A DNA stretch of 64,000 nt from Parasulfuritortus sp049322515 (GCA_049322515.1 JBMOQW010000029.1:1-64000); one strand, 5' to 3'; counted from the first letter of the stretch, positions 32,320 to 42,303 are shown. The notes: generated by a model from the sequence alone, not told the origin. Numbers and translations: made by a program.

Positions 32320-33234
32320 ATGCGACACCACACCACCTTTCGCCAGCTGGAAATCTTCGAGGCCATCGCCCGGCTGGGCAGTTTCACCCGTGCCGCCGAG
32401 GAATTGCACCTGACCCAGCCTACGCTTTCGATGCAGATGAAGAAGCTGACCGACATCGTCAGCGTGCCCCTGTTCGAACAGGTCGGAAAGAAGCTCTACC
32501 TGACCGAAGCCGGGCATGACCTGGTGCACGCTTCGCGTGAGGTGTTCGGCACCCTGGACCGCTTCACCATGGCGGTGGCGGAACGACAAGGCCTCAAGAA
32601 GGGGCGCCTGTCACTGATCGCGGTGACCACCGCTTCTTACTTCGCACCCCGCTTGCTCGGTGATTTCATGCGCCGATACCCCGGCATCGACGTTTCGCTG
32701 AAAACCACCAACCGCGAGCAGGTGCTCGCCAGCCTGGCCGAAAACCTTCACGACCTCTATATCCTCGGCCAGCCCCCGGTGGACATCGAAGTCGTTGCCA
32801 AGCCCTTCATGCGCAACCCGCTCGTGGTGGTGGCCGCACCCGGCCATCCCATGGCCGGAAAAAAACGGATCCCGCTTGCGGGACTGGCCGCCGAATCCTG
32901 GCTGATGCGCGAACCCGGCTCGGGGACACGCAACGCGGTCGAACGCCTGTTCGCCGAACACGGACTGGAACTGCGGCCGCGCATGGAACTGGGCGGCAAT
33001 GAAGCCATCAAGCAGGCGATCCTGGCCGGCCTGGGCATCTCGGTGATGTCGACCCAGGCCCTGTCCCTGAACCCTGTGGATCAGTTCGCGATTCTCGACG
33101 TGCAAGGGTTTCCGATCCACCGGCAATGGTTCGCGGTCTATCCCGCCGGGCGCCAGCTCTCCACGGTGGCGCGTCACTTCCTCGATTACCTGCTGAGCGA
33201 GGACCGCGGCCTGGCCCCGGACCCGGCATCCTGA
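32320..33234 (+). CDS. cbbR: LysR-type regulator of the Rubisco cluster (CbbR)
   Basis: 304 aa CbbR-family activator: HTH (FRQLEIFEAIARLGSFTRAA and LTQPTLSMQMKKLT) and effector domain (MREPGSGTRNAVERLFAEHG, ILAGLGISVMSTQAL). Divergent from cbbL, as is typical. It is a paralogue of the csoS2-linked CbbR at 19439, so carboxysome and Rubisco may be regulated separately. Confidence 0.92.
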   Translation: MRHHTTFRQLEIFEAIARLGSFTRAAEELHLTQPTLSMQMKKLTDIVSVPLFEQVGKKLYLTEAGHDLVHASREVFGTLDRFTMAVAERQGLKKGRLSLIAVTTASYFAPRLLGDFMRRYPGIDVSLKTTNREQVLASLAENLHDLYILGQPPVDIEVVAKPFMRNPLVVVAAPGHPMAGKKRIPLAGLAAESWLMREPGSGTRNAVERLFAEHGLELRPRMELGGNEAIKQAILAGLGISVMSTQALSLNPVDQFAILDVQGFPIHRQWFAVYPAGRQLSTVARHFLDYLLSEDRGLAPDPAS

Positions 33235-33303
33235 GGACGCGGCTTTCCGTTTAGCGGCCCTTCCCCCGCATAATGCGGTCATTCCAGACCGACCGATCCG
33301 ACC

Positions 33304-36087
33304 ATGACCACCATCCCACCCGACCGCGACCTGCGCCAGCGCGAACGCCTGCTCAACGTGCTTCTGTCGCGCGTCCTCAAGAGCGAGCTGCCGCGCGCCA
33401 CCTATGACACCCTCGGCCAGCTGAGCCGGGGCTTCGTCGCGCTGCGCGAGCAGCCGAGCCGGAGCAAGCAGGCTGCCCTGGTCCAGCTGATCGAGGCGCA
33501 GACGCCCGAAGCCCTGTCGGCCATCATCCGCGCCTTCAACCTCTATTTCAGCCTGGTCAGCATCGCCGAGGAAACCGCCCAGCTGCGCCGGCGCCGGCGC
33601 CTGGCCCAGCCCGGCCAGCAGATGTGGCCGGGCTCGTTCCACGACACCCTGAGCCAAATGCAGGCGCAGGGCATCCGGGCCGACGAAGTGACCGGACTGA
33701 TCGACCAGGTGCGCTACCTGCCGGTGCTCACCGCGCATCCGTCCGAGGCCAAGCGGCGCACCATCAAGGGCGCCCTGCGCAACATCTTCGTGTCCATGGA
33801 GGAACTCGACGACCCGCGCAACAAGGGCTTCTACCGCGACGCCGTGGTCAAGCAGCTGGGCAACCAGATCCGCACCTTGTGGAAGACCGACGAGGTGCGC
33901 TCGTTCAAGCTCGACGTGCGCGACGAGATTCATTCCGGCCTGTCCTATTTCCCGCAATCCTTGTTCCAGGCCGTGGCCCAGGTCTACCGCAACTACGCCA
34001 GCGCCCTGGAAGACGTCTACGAGGTCTGCCCGGCCGACATCCCGGCCTTCCTGCGCTTCGGCTCCTGGATCGGCGGCGACCGCGACGGCCATCCCGGGGT
34101 CACCGCCGAGGTCACCGCCCTGGCCTGGCGTTTGCAGGCCGACACCGTGCTGGCCGAGTACCTGCGCCGGGTCGAGCGGCTGTCCGACCAGCTCTCGCTG
34201 TCCGACCGGCTCTGCCACCCTTCCGAGTCCTTCCGCACCCGCCTGGAGGCCGACGCCATGCTGGCCGAGCGCCTGTTCGGCAACCAGCCCAACCCGCATC
34301 CGCAGGAGCCCTACCGGCGCAAGCTGGAGATCATGCTCTATCGCCTGCGCCGCAACCAGGACCTCAACCGGCGTGCCCTGGCGCACGGCCTGGCGGCCTA
34401 CGAGGAGCCCGGCTATACCAGCGCGGCGGCCTTCCTCGAAGACCTGATCCTGATCCGCGATTCGCTCGCCGGCCACGGCGACGGCAGCCTGGCCGAAGGC
34501 GAACTGAACGACCTGATCCGGCTGGTGCGGACCTTCGGCTTCCACCTCACCCAGCTCGACGTGCGCCAGGAATCGACCCGGCACAGCGAGACCGTGGCCG
34601 ACCTGCTCAAGCTGGCCCTGGGCATCGACTACCTGGCCCTCGACGAGGACGCCCGCGTCACCCTGCTGGCCGACGCGATCGCCAACCCGAACGCACTCGC
34701 CTACGACCCGGCGCGCCTGCCCGAGGCCAGCCAGCAAACCCTGCGGGTGTTCCAGCTGATCGCCGACATGCGCCGGCAGCTCGGCCCGGACTGTTTCGGC
34801 CGCTACGTCATCTCGATGACCCACAGCGCCTCGCACGTGCTCGAAGTGATGCTGCTCGGCGCCCAGACCGGCCTGGCCGGGCGCCTGGCCGGCGGCTGGT
34901 ATTGCCACATCGGGGTGTCGCCGCTGTTCGAGACCATCGAGGACCTGAAGAACGCCGAGGCGGTGCTGGAGCGCCTGTATGGCCTGCCTGTCTACCGCGA
35001 CCTGTTGACGGCGTTCGCGGACGGCCAGGAGGTCATGCTCGGCTACTCGGATTCGTGCAAGGACGGCGGCATCCTGGCCTCGTCGTGGAATTTGTATGAA
35101 GCCCAGAAGCGGATCATGGCGTTGTCCGACCGGCATGGCATCCCGTGCCGCCTGTTCCACGGACGGGGCGGCACCCTGGGCCGGGGCGGCGGCCCCACCC
35201 ACGAGGCCATCCTGGCGCAGCCGCCCGGCACCGTGCGCGGCCAGTTGAAGCTGACCGAACAGGGCGAGGTGCTGTTCTACAAGTACAACAACCCGGAAAC
35301 CGCCGTCTACGAATTGACCTTGGGCGTCACCGGCGTGATCAAGGCCAGCGCCCATCTGGTCCGCCCGGTGGCGCCCGACCGCAACGACTACCTCGGCATC
35401 ATGGACGAGCTGGCGCGCGAGGGCGAGGCGGTGTACCGCGAACTGACCCAGAAGACACCCGGCTTCCTGGATTACTTCTACGAGGCCACCCCGGTGCAGG
35501 AAATCGGCCTGCTCAACATCGGCTCGCGCCCCTCGCACCGCAAGAAGGGCGACCGCTCGATGAGCTCGGTGCGGGCGATCGGCTGGGTCTTCGCCTGGGG
35601 CCAGTCGCGCCACGCGCTGCCCACCTGGTACGGCATCGGCGGTGCCCTGGAGCGCTGGCGCGGCCAGGATCCGGAACGCCTGGCCAAGCTGCAGATGATG
35701 TACCACGCGTGGCCGTTCTTCCGCACCCTGCTGGACAATGCCCAGATGGCGCTGTTCAAGACCGACACCAACATCGCCCGCCAGTACGCCGGGCTGTGCC
35801 TGGACCGCCAGGTCGGTGAGCGCATCTACGACCTGATCCGGGAACGCCACGACCGCGCCGTGCGCCAGATCCTGCACGTCGCCGACGTGTCACGGCTGCT
35901 CGAGGAAACCCCGGAACTGGCCGACTCGCTGGCCCAGCGGCAACGCTACCTGGACCCCCTCAACCACATCCAGGTGGTACTCCTGCGCCGGCTGCGCGGC
36001 GAGCCCCAGGGCACCGAGAGTCCCTGGCTGGCGCCGCTGTTGCGTTCGATCAACGCCATCGCCGCCGGCATGCGCAACACCGGCTGA
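33304..36087 (+). CDS. ppc: Phosphoenolpyruvate carboxylase
   Basis: 927 aa. It makes oxaloacetate from PEP and HCO3- for anaplerosis. Hallmarks are the catalytic-histidine motif VLTAHPSEAKRRT (about 141-153; SEA replaces the usual TEV/TEI), GGDRDGHPGV, the catalytic loop FHGRGGTLGRGGGPTHEAIL and GSRPSHRKKGD. Length is normal. It is transcribed away from the Rubisco cluster, 69 bp after cbbR2, with a dyad CCGCAT-A-ATGCGG at 33266-33278 before it. The use of bicarbonate ties it to the carbon-concentrating context. Confidence 0.95.
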   Translation: MTTIPPDRDLRQRERLLNVLLSRVLKSELPRATYDTLGQLSRGFVALREQPSRSKQAALVQLIEAQTPEALSAIIRAFNLYFSLVSIAEETAQLRRRRRLAQPGQQMWPGSFHDTLSQMQAQGIRADEVTGLIDQVRYLPVLTAHPSEAKRRTIKGALRNIFVSMEELDDPRNKGFYRDAVVKQLGNQIRTLWKTDEVRSFKLDVRDEIHSGLSYFPQSLFQAVAQVYRNYASALEDVYEVCPADIPAFLRFGSWIGGDRDGHPGVTAEVTALAWRLQADTVLAEYLRRVERLSDQLSLSDRLCHPSESFRTRLEADAMLAERLFGNQPNPHPQEPYRRKLEIMLYRLRRNQDLNRRALAHGLAAYEEPGYTSAAAFLEDLILIRDSLAGHGDGSLAEGELNDLIRLVRTFGFHLTQLDVRQESTRHSETVADLLKLALGIDYLALDEDARVTLLADAIANPNALAYDPARLPEASQQTLRVFQLIADMRRQLGPDCFGRYVISMTHSASHVLEVMLLGAQTGLAGRLAGGWYCHIGVSPLFETIEDLKNAEAVLERLYGLPVYRDLLTAFADGQEVMLGYSDSCKDGGILASSWNLYEAQKRIMALSDRHGIPCRLFHGRGGTLGRGGGPTHEAILAQPPGTVRGQLKLTEQGEVLFYKYNNPETAVYELTLGVTGVIKASAHLVRPVAPDRNDYLGIMDELAREGEAVYRELTQKTPGFLDYFYEATPVQEIGLLNIGSRPSHRKKGDRSMSSVRAIGWVFAWGQSRHALPTWYGIGGALERWRGQDPERLAKLQMMYHAWPFFRTLLDNAQMALFKTDTNIARQYAGLCLDRQVGERIYDLIRERHDRAVRQILHVADVSRLLEETPELADSLAQRQRYLDPLNHIQVVLLRRLRGEPQGTESPWLAPLLRSINAIAAGMRNTG

Positions 36088-36090
36088 GCC

Positions 36091-36621
36091 ATGGACCGGT
36101 TCCGACGCTGGCTGCCGACCCGGGATAAACTCGAGAAGAACCGCTGGCTGGCCTGGCTGGCGCCCTTCCTCGGCCACCCGCGCCTGTGGCACTGGTCGCG
36201 CCGGGGCGTTGCCCTGGGTGTCGCCCTCGGGGTGTTTTTCGGCCTGCTCATCCCGATCGCCCAGATCCCGGTCTCGGCCGCCGCCGCCGTGCTCCTGCGT
36301 GCCAACCTGCCGGCCGCCGCGGCCAGCACCCTGGTGACCAACCCGGTCACCTTCGGGCCGATCTACTACGGCGCCTACCGGCTCGGCCTGGTATTGACTG
36401 GACAAGCGCGCGACACCGCCCTGGACCAGGACACACTGCTGGCCGCCGACCAGGCCGACCCCGAGCCCGGCCTCTGGTCGCGCATCACCCGGCTGGGCAA
36501 GCCCTTGCTGGTCGGCCTGGCGGTGGTCGCCAGCCTGACCGGCCTGATCACCTATGCCCTGATCAGCCTGGCCTGGCGCTGGCATATCCTGGCCAAGCGC
36601 CGGCGCCGGGTGCGGCGCTAA
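36091..36621 (+). CDS. DUF2062 membrane protein
   Basis: 176 aa with two to three hydrophobic helices. The conserved core GVALGVALGVFFGLLIPIAQ and TLVTNPVTFGPIYYGAYRLG matches the DUF2062 family, whose members are small membrane proteins of unknown function often near lipid or sugar-transfer genes. Its start lies 3 bp past the ppc stop, so it is co-transcribed with ppc. Confidence 0.85.
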   Translation: MDRFRRWLPTRDKLEKNRWLAWLAPFLGHPRLWHWSRRGVALGVALGVFFGLLIPIAQIPVSAAAAVLLRANLPAAAASTLVTNPVTFGPIYYGAYRLGLVLTGQARDTALDQDTLLAADQADPEPGLWSRITRLGKPLLVGLAVVASLTGLITYALISLAWRWHILAKRRRRVRR

Positions 36622-36677
36622 GGCGCCCCTTTATTCGTCCGTGGATCGCGTGCGAATCAATCAGTGGCTCCCAAAGG

Positions 36678-39017
36678 TCAAGCCTCGACCGGGAACGGCT
36701 CCGGCTCGTGCAGGGCGAAGCCCTGGGCGTAGTCGACGCCCATCTCGCGCAGGATGTCGGCGATCACCGGCTTGTGCACGTATTCGGCGATGGTGCGGAT
36801 GTTGTGTACCCGCGCCACCTCCATGATCGAGCGCACCACGGCGAAGTCGCGCGCGTCGCTGTGCAAGTGCTTGACGAAGAGGGCGTCGATCTTGAGGAAA
36901 TCGACTTCCAGCCGGCGCAGGTAGGCAAATGAAGACAGGCCCGCACCGAAGTCGTCGAGCGCCACGGTCGCGCCCATCGCCCGCACCCGGGCGAAGAAGG
37001 CCAGGGCGCGGTCGAGATGGCCGATGGCGGCGGTCTCGGTGATCTCGAAGCAGATTCGGGCCGGGTCGATGGCATGGCGGCTGAAGCAGCCGGCCACGTA
37101 GTCGCCCAGGTCGTCGGCGGAGACCGTGGCGCCGGAAAGGTTGATGGCGAACGTCGTGTCCGCCGCGAACCCCGCCACGCCCGAACCCACCCGCCGGCAG
37201 ACCCGGTCGATCACCCAGCGGTCGACCTGGGGCATCAGGTTGAAACGCTCGGCGGCGGGAATGAACAAGCCGGGCGAGATCAGCCGGCCCTGATCGCCGA
37301 CCATGCGCAACAGCACCTCGACATGGGGATGCAGGCCGGCCTGCAGGGGCACGATGCGCTGGAAGTGCAGCACCAGGCGGTCTTCCTTGAGGGCACCGAC
37401 GATCTGCGCCACGGACAGGAACTGGGCCCGTTGCGACTGGTAATAGTCGTCATCGGCGACATACACCTCGATGCGGTCGCGGCCCTTGTCCTTGGCCGCG
37501 TAGCAGGCCTGGTCGGCGGCGATCAGCATCTCGTCCATGCCCTGGGAGTCGGCCTGCAGTTCGACCATGCCGATCGAGGCGCCGATCTGGAAATACTGGC
37601 CCTGGTAGATGAAGACATGGCGCCGGATGCTGTCGATCAGTTTCTCGGCGCGGCGCCGGGCGTCACCCAGGTCGGCCGCCAGGAGCAGGCCGAATTCATC
37701 GCCGCCCAGCCGGGCCAGGAAACCCTCCTGCACGCTGCTCCGCATCACCACGCTGATCTCGCGCAATAGCTGGTCGCCGGCCGAATGGCCGCAGGTGTCG
37801 TTGACCAGCTTGAACTGGTCGAGGTCGATGTAAAGCAGGGTGCGCGCCGCGCCGCCCGCCTTCATCGCCGCCAGGGCCTGTTCCAGCGCGGTCTCGAACG
37901 CGCGCCGGTTGTGCAGGCCGGTCAGGGCGTCGTGGCTGGCCTGGTAGGCGAGTTCCTCGCGGGCGTGGTGTTCCAGGGAGATGTCGCGCACGCTCGAGCG
38001 ATAGCCGAGCGAACGGCCCGCTTCATCGAAGATCGGCTGCCAGGACATCGCCACCCAGACGATGCGGCCGTCCTTGCGCCGGACCCGGAACTCCTGATCG
38101 TGGCCGGTCTGGCCGGACAGCCCCAGTTGATGGCAGTTGCCGACCAGGGCCTGGTCGTCGCCGAATACCAAGGGGATCGGGAAGTCCGCCATGGCATGGC
38201 ACTCGCTCGGCGTGAAGCCGGTCACCCGCTCCACCGCCGGGTTGACCCAGAGCAGCTTGCCGTCCGGCGCGAACCAGTTCTCCCAGCCGTAGGTATAGTC
38301 GGCGATCGCCCGCGAACGCTGTTCGCTCTCGGAAAGCGCGGCGATGCGGCCCTGCACCGCACCGGCCATGGCATTGAAGCGGGCCGCGAGCTGGCCGACC
38401 TCGTCGGTCGAGCCGACCGGCAGCCGGATGTCGTAGTCGCCCTCGGCCACCTGCGCGCTGGCCCGCATCAGGGCGGCCAGGTGCCGGGTCAGCCAGTAGC
38501 CGATCAGGGACAGGAGCAGCAGGGTGGCGACGATTTCGGCCAGGGCGATCAAGCTGCCCTGGGTCAGCAGTTCGCGCTTGGCCTCGTCGATGTAGCGGGT
38601 CGACAGGCCGTACTGGACCTGGCCATAGACCTGGCCGAGATAGTCGACCGGGAAGCGGACGTGACTGACGTCGTCGACCCTGCCCGGGATGGGCAACGGC
38701 CGTTCCTCCGCCCAGCCGGAGGCGGCCAGGATCCGCGCCTGCGGGTCGAGGACCACCAGGTACAGGACATCCTCCGCCTTGCGCCAGCCATCCAGGATGT
38801 CACGCAGGGTGGCGTAGTCGCGCGCCGCCTGGGGCGGCGCCACGGCCGTCTTGTAGGCCAGCTCGATGGCCTGGATGCGCGCCTCGGCCTGGCGGTTCAG
38901 GTGCTGGTCGATCAGGCGCACGCTGTTGCCCACCAGCAAGGCCAGCATGGTCATCTCGACCAGGATGCTGGCGAGCAGCAGCTTGCCGCGCAGGGAACGG
39001 TTCCAGAACGCCTGCAT
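36678..39017 (-). CDS. Membrane GGDEF-EAL cyclic-di-GMP signalling protein
   Basis: 779 aa. Order: membrane helix (12-32), periplasmic sensor part (33-154), helix (155-176), HAMP (about 177-230), PAS (235-345), GGDEF (350-515; intact GGDEF at 438-442), EAL (from about 535). The cyclase site is intact but no RxxD inhibition site stands before it. The EAL motif reads EVL (VEVLLR), while other catalytic stretches (INLSG, EITET, DDFGAGLSSF, FLKID) are kept, so phosphodiesterase activity is likely but unproven. It starts 6 bp after the PhnD-like gene, which may supply a binding partner for the sensor. Confidence 0.9.
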   Translation of the reverse strand: MQAFWNRSLRGKLLLASILVEMTMLALLVGNSVRLIDQHLNRQAEARIQAIELAYKTAVAPPQAARDYATLRDILDGWRKAEDVLYLVVLDPQARILAASGWAEERPLPIPGRVDDVSHVRFPVDYLGQVYGQVQYGLSTRYIDEAKRELLTQGSLIALAEIVATLLLLSLIGYWLTRHLAALMRASAQVAEGDYDIRLPVGSTDEVGQLAARFNAMAGAVQGRIAALSESEQRSRAIADYTYGWENWFAPDGKLLWVNPAVERVTGFTPSECHAMADFPIPLVFGDDQALVGNCHQLGLSGQTGHDQEFRVRRKDGRIVWVAMSWQPIFDEAGRSLGYRSSVRDISLEHHAREELAYQASHDALTGLHNRRAFETALEQALAAMKAGGAARTLLYIDLDQFKLVNDTCGHSAGDQLLREISVVMRSSVQEGFLARLGGDEFGLLLAADLGDARRRAEKLIDSIRRHVFIYQGQYFQIGASIGMVELQADSQGMDEMLIAADQACYAAKDKGRDRIEVYVADDDYYQSQRAQFLSVAQIVGALKEDRLVLHFQRIVPLQAGLHPHVEVLLRMVGDQGRLISPGLFIPAAERFNLMPQVDRWVIDRVCRRVGSGVAGFAADTTFAINLSGATVSADDLGDYVAGCFSRHAIDPARICFEITETAAIGHLDRALAFFARVRAMGATVALDDFGAGLSSFAYLRRLEVDFLKIDALFVKHLHSDARDFAVVRSIMEVARVHNIRTIAEYVHKPVIADILREMGVDYAQGFALHEPEPFPVEA

Positions 39018-39023
39018 GCCGGC

Positions 39024-39863
39024 TCACAATCCCATCAGCTTCTTGACGATCGGGACATAGGGCTGCAGGGCCTTGAGGTCGCGTGCCTCGATGGCCTCGT
39101 AGCCGAGGTAGCCGGTCTCCCGGAAGAACGCCTGCCCCTCCGGGCTCGCCGGGAACGCCGCCAGGGCGCGCCGCACGGCGTCCAGGCCGGCCGGGCCGAG
39201 CCGGGTATGGGCCAGGGTCATCAGATGCGGCACCTGGACCGTGCTGGGCAGCTCGGCCACCTTGGCGCGCACGTCGGCCGGAATCTGCTTGAGCGGGGTG
39301 TAGGTGGTCAGCGCGGCATCCAGGTCGCCCACCGCGACCGCCGCGATGGCAGCGCCGTGGGTGCTCTTTTCGACCACCTCGAAGTCGACCCCGGCCTGCA
39401 AGCCGCGTTCGGCCAGCCATTGCAGGCCGGCGATGGACGACACCGAGAGCCGGTTGGACAGGCCGATCCGCTTGCCCTTGAGTTTCTCGACCCGGTCCAG
39501 CCCGGCGCCCTGGCCGACCACGAAGATCGGGGTCAGGCTGGCCTTGTAGTGAAACATCGGCGCATAGCCCTGATCGATGCACATGACGCCGAAATGCGGC
39601 CCGGTGATCAGCAGGTCGAACTGTCCGGCCAGGGAATCCCGATGGAAGGCGGCATAGTCGGCGGCGGTGAAGATTTCCACCGGGCGCTTCAAGGCCGCTT
39701 CGAGATGCAGGCGCAGGGGTTGGTGGGTCTTGATCAGGGCCAGCGTGCTGTTGAAGGGCATGATGCCCAGGCGCAGCGGGACAGGTTCGGCTTGCGCCGG
39801 CACCAGCCAAGCCGCCAGCAAGCACGCCAGGAATAAACGCCACAGGTCAGTCATCGAGGACAT
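39024..39863 (-). CDS. PhnD-like periplasmic binding protein
   Basis: 279 aa with a signal peptide (LFLACLLAAWLVPAQA) and the phosphate/phosphonate-type binding-protein fold (LRLGIMPFNST start; GKRIGLSNRLSVSS). No permease or ATPase gene is near, so it is unlikely to belong to an ABC transporter; the next gene in the same transcript is a membrane GGDEF-EAL protein. A sensory role, passing ligand state to that protein, is the better inference. Ligand unknown. Confidence 0.82.
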   Translation of the reverse strand: MSSMTDLWRLFLACLLAAWLVPAQAEPVPLRLGIMPFNSTLALIKTHQPLRLHLEAALKRPVEIFTAADYAAFHRDSLAGQFDLLITGPHFGVMCIDQGYAPMFHYKASLTPIFVVGQGAGLDRVEKLKGKRIGLSNRLSVSSIAGLQWLAERGLQAGVDFEVVEKSTHGAAIAAVAVGDLDAALTTYTPLKQIPADVRAKVAELPSTVQVPHLMTLAHTRLGPAGLDAVRRALAAFPASPEGQAFFRETGYLGYEAIEARDLKALQPYVPIVKKLMGL

Positions 39864-39912
39864 CCTTTCACGTGGAGCGGGCCAGGGATGAACACCTCTT
39901 CCGACTTCTATT

Positions 39913-39930
39913 CTATGACTTTAGACATAG
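39913..39930. promoter_or_regulatory. Dyad in the promoter region of the PhnD-like/GGDEF operon
   Basis: CTATG-N8-CATAG about 50 bp upstream of the PhnD-like start, inside an AT-rich patch of an otherwise GC-rich 197-bp gap. It could be an operator or part of the promoter. The rest of the gap shows nothing clear. Confidence 0.3.
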
Positions 39931-40060
39931 CCTCCGGCAAATTTCTACACCGCCCCGGCCACCCGCCCCACCGCGAGCGCTGGCTCGATCCTGCCGCGCC
40001 GGGCCTGCTCGGCTCGAAAACCGCCCAGCCCACGCGCCCGGGAAGCCCCGAAGCCTGCCC

Positions 40061-41407
40061 CTAGCCGCCTGTCGGACCCGGACTGGCTTGAAAGAAGAAC
40101 CGTTCCTCACCGAACGCCGGTCGCAATTCGTCCAGCCAGGTCGCCCGATCATCGCGAACCGCAAAAAACGGCCGGTGCACCCAATCCGGGTCGCGGCCCT
40201 GCAGGAACCGCAATTGCAGGACCGGCGCCCCGCCCAGCTCGGTCACCCCGAGCACCTGTACCTTGCCGGGATCCGCCGACATGCAGGGGCCGCGCACCGT
40301 GCGCGCCAGGCCACTGACCCGCTGGTAGGCCTGGCGGTAGATCTCCCAGGCGCGCACCAGGGGCACACTGAAATAGTCGTGTGCACCGGTATCACGGGGC
40401 AGGAACATGTAATACGGCACACACCCGAGATCGACCTGGCGATCCCACATCTCGGCCCAAAGAGCCGGGTCATCATTGATGTGGCGCAGCAGGGGCGACT
40501 GGGTGCGGATCAGCGCGCCGGTCTCGCGCAGACGGCCAATCGCCTGCCGCACGGGCGCCGGCTCCAGTTCTCGCGGGTGATTGAAATGCGCCATCAGGGC
40601 CAGGTGACGGCCACTGTCGACCACGCGCGCAAGCAAGGCCAGCAGGTCGCCGGCATCGGCATCGGAGAGAAACCGATGAGGCCAGTAGCTGAGCGCCTTG
40701 GTCCCGATCCGGATGCGGCGCAGATGCGGCAGATCGGCGGCCAGCACCGGCTCCAGGTAGCCGGCCAGGTTGCGCGCCGACATCACCATCGGGTCGCCGC
40801 CGGTGAACAGCAGGTCGGTGACTTCCGGATGGCTGCGCAGGTATGCAATCAGTGCATCGACCTCCCGGCTGGCGAATTTCAGCCCGGGCTGGCCGACGAA
40901 CTGCGGCCAGCGGAAGCAGAAGCTGCAGTAGGCATGGCAGGTCTGGCCCTGGGAGGGAAAGAACAGCACGGTCTCCCGGTATTTGTGCTGCAAGCCCGCC
41001 AGCCGATGATCGGCCAGGCGCGGCACATTGTGGTCCATCTGGCCGGCCGGGTGCGGGTTCAGCGCCCAGCGGATGCGTTCCGCGGCCGCCCTGATCCTGG
41101 CCGGGTCGGCCCCGGCATCGAGCAGGCCGGCGATCTCGGCGTAATGGGCCTCGGACAACATGCCCCGGCGCGGAAAGGTGAGCGTGAAAAGCGGATCGTC
41201 GGGCACCCGCGACCAATCGATCAGGTGCTCGGCGACGAAATTGTCGACCTTGAACGGCAGCACCCGTCCGATGACCTCGATGTCGCGCTTGATCGACTCG
41301 GGAACCCCCGCCATCTGGGGCAAATCCCGAAAATTGGCCAGCCCATAGGCCTTGTAGCGCGGTGCCGCATGCAGACCCGCCGACGGCATTGAAAGCAGGG
41401 TAGACAT
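40061..41407 (-). CDS. kamA: Lysine 2,3-aminomutase family (KamA) radical-SAM protein
   Basis: 448 aa radical-SAM enzyme. The 4Fe-4S motif is CHAYCSFC (CxxxCxxC). The KamA-type features LFTGGDPMVMSARNL and a later region around YFSVPLVRAW (PLP-binding lysine region not certain) fit lysine 2,3-aminomutase. True enzymes convert L-lysine to beta-lysine, a precursor of the osmolyte acetyl-beta-lysine; others (EpmB) act on EF-P. No acetyltransferase (ablB) or epmA is present here. It starts 2 bp after mscS, in the sucrose operon, which leans toward an osmotic role (inference). Confidence 0.82.
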   Translation of the reverse strand: MSTLLSMPSAGLHAAPRYKAYGLANFRDLPQMAGVPESIKRDIEVIGRVLPFKVDNFVAEHLIDWSRVPDDPLFTLTFPRRGMLSEAHYAEIAGLLDAGADPARIRAAAERIRWALNPHPAGQMDHNVPRLADHRLAGLQHKYRETVLFFPSQGQTCHAYCSFCFRWPQFVGQPGLKFASREVDALIAYLRSHPEVTDLLFTGGDPMVMSARNLAGYLEPVLAADLPHLRRIRIGTKALSYWPHRFLSDADAGDLLALLARVVDSGRHLALMAHFNHPRELEPAPVRQAIGRLRETGALIRTQSPLLRHINDDPALWAEMWDRQVDLGCVPYYMFLPRDTGAHDYFSVPLVRAWEIYRQAYQRVSGLARTVRGPCMSADPGKVQVLGVTELGGAPVLQLRFLQGRDPDWVHRPFFAVRDDRATWLDELRPAFGEERFFFQASPGPTGG

Positions 41408-41409
41408 GA

Positions 41410-42303
41410 TCAGTTCCTGAGTTGAACTGGCCAGGCAGGCGCGCGGGCGTCCTTGTCCTGGCCGGCATAGACCGTGAGATGGGGATAGGGAATCTCGATG
41501 CCCCGGGCATCGAAGGCCTGTTTCAGCCGCAACAGGAAAGCGCGCCGCACCCCCCATTGCTCGAGGGGCTCGACCTTGAAGCGGGCACGCACCACCACCG
41601 CCGAGTCGGCCCATTGCTCGACCCCGGCAATCTCGAGGTCCTCGAGAATCCGGGCGGCCAAGTCCGGATCGGCACGCATCCCGGCGCCGACCTCGCGCAT
41701 CACGGCAAACACTTCGTCGAGGTCTTCGCGATAGGCCACGCCCACGTCGATCACCGCATAGGCATGATCCCGGCTGCGATTGGTCACGGTGTCGATGACG
41801 CCGTTGGGAATGAAATGCACGTTGCCTTCGTAGTCGCGCAGTCGCACGTAACGCAAGGTCACCTCCTCGACCAGCCCACCCTTGCCCGCCACCTCGACCA
41901 CATCACCCTGGTGGATCTGGTCGTCGATGAGCAGGAACAGGCCGGTGAAGAAATCCTTGATCAGGCTCTGGGCACCAAACCCGATCGCCAGGCCGACCAC
42001 GCCGGCCGAGGCCAGGATGGGCGCGATGGCGATGCCCAGCTCGGCGAGCACCAGCATGCCGGCGACCAGGCTGACCGCCACCGCCGCGCCATAGCGCAGG
42101 ACCCGGCCCAAGGTGTCCAGCCGGCGCATTTGCTCCGGGTCGTCGGTGCGGCGCTGGAGTTGCAGGCGGATCGCCCGGATCACCCGGCGGGCCAGTGCCA
42201 GCATCAGCCAGGCCACACTCAGGATGACCAGGACACGCAGCCCCTGGCGGGCTTCATCGGCCCAGGCGACCAGCCCGCCGGGAAACAGGTTCACGAGTTC
42301 CAT
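41410..42303 (-). CDS. mscS: Small-conductance mechanosensitive channel, MscS family
   Basis: 297 aa, MscS fold: N-terminal helices, the pore/beta-domain core GLAIGFGAQSLIKDFFTGLF and DQIHQGDVVEVAGKGGLVEEV with FIPNGVI, and a C-terminal alpha/beta domain. Such channels release solutes on sudden dilution. The gene overlaps sucrose synthase by 13 bp, so it is made together with enzymes handling sucrose, a compatible solute. Confidence 0.92.
   Translation of the reverse strand: MELVNLFPGGLVAWADEARQGLRVLVILSVAWLMLALARRVIRAIRLQLQRRTDDPEQMRRLDTLGRVLRYGAAVAVSLVAGMLVLAELGIAIAPILASAGVVGLAIGFGAQSLIKDFFTGLFLLIDDQIHQGDVVEVAGKGGLVEEVTLRYVRLRDYEGNVHFIPNGVIDTVTNRSRDHAYAVIDVGVAYREDLDEVFAVMREVGAGMRADPDLAARILEDLEIAGVEQWADSAVVVRARFKVEPLEQWGVRRAFLLRLKQAFDARGIEIPYPHLTVYAGQDKDARAPAWPVQLRN

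Noticed and set aside
32611..35877. 1088-aa minus-strand open frame opposite cbbR2 and ppc
   Set aside because: The plus strand encodes PEP carboxylase and CbbR with all motifs; the antisense product has low-complexity composition.
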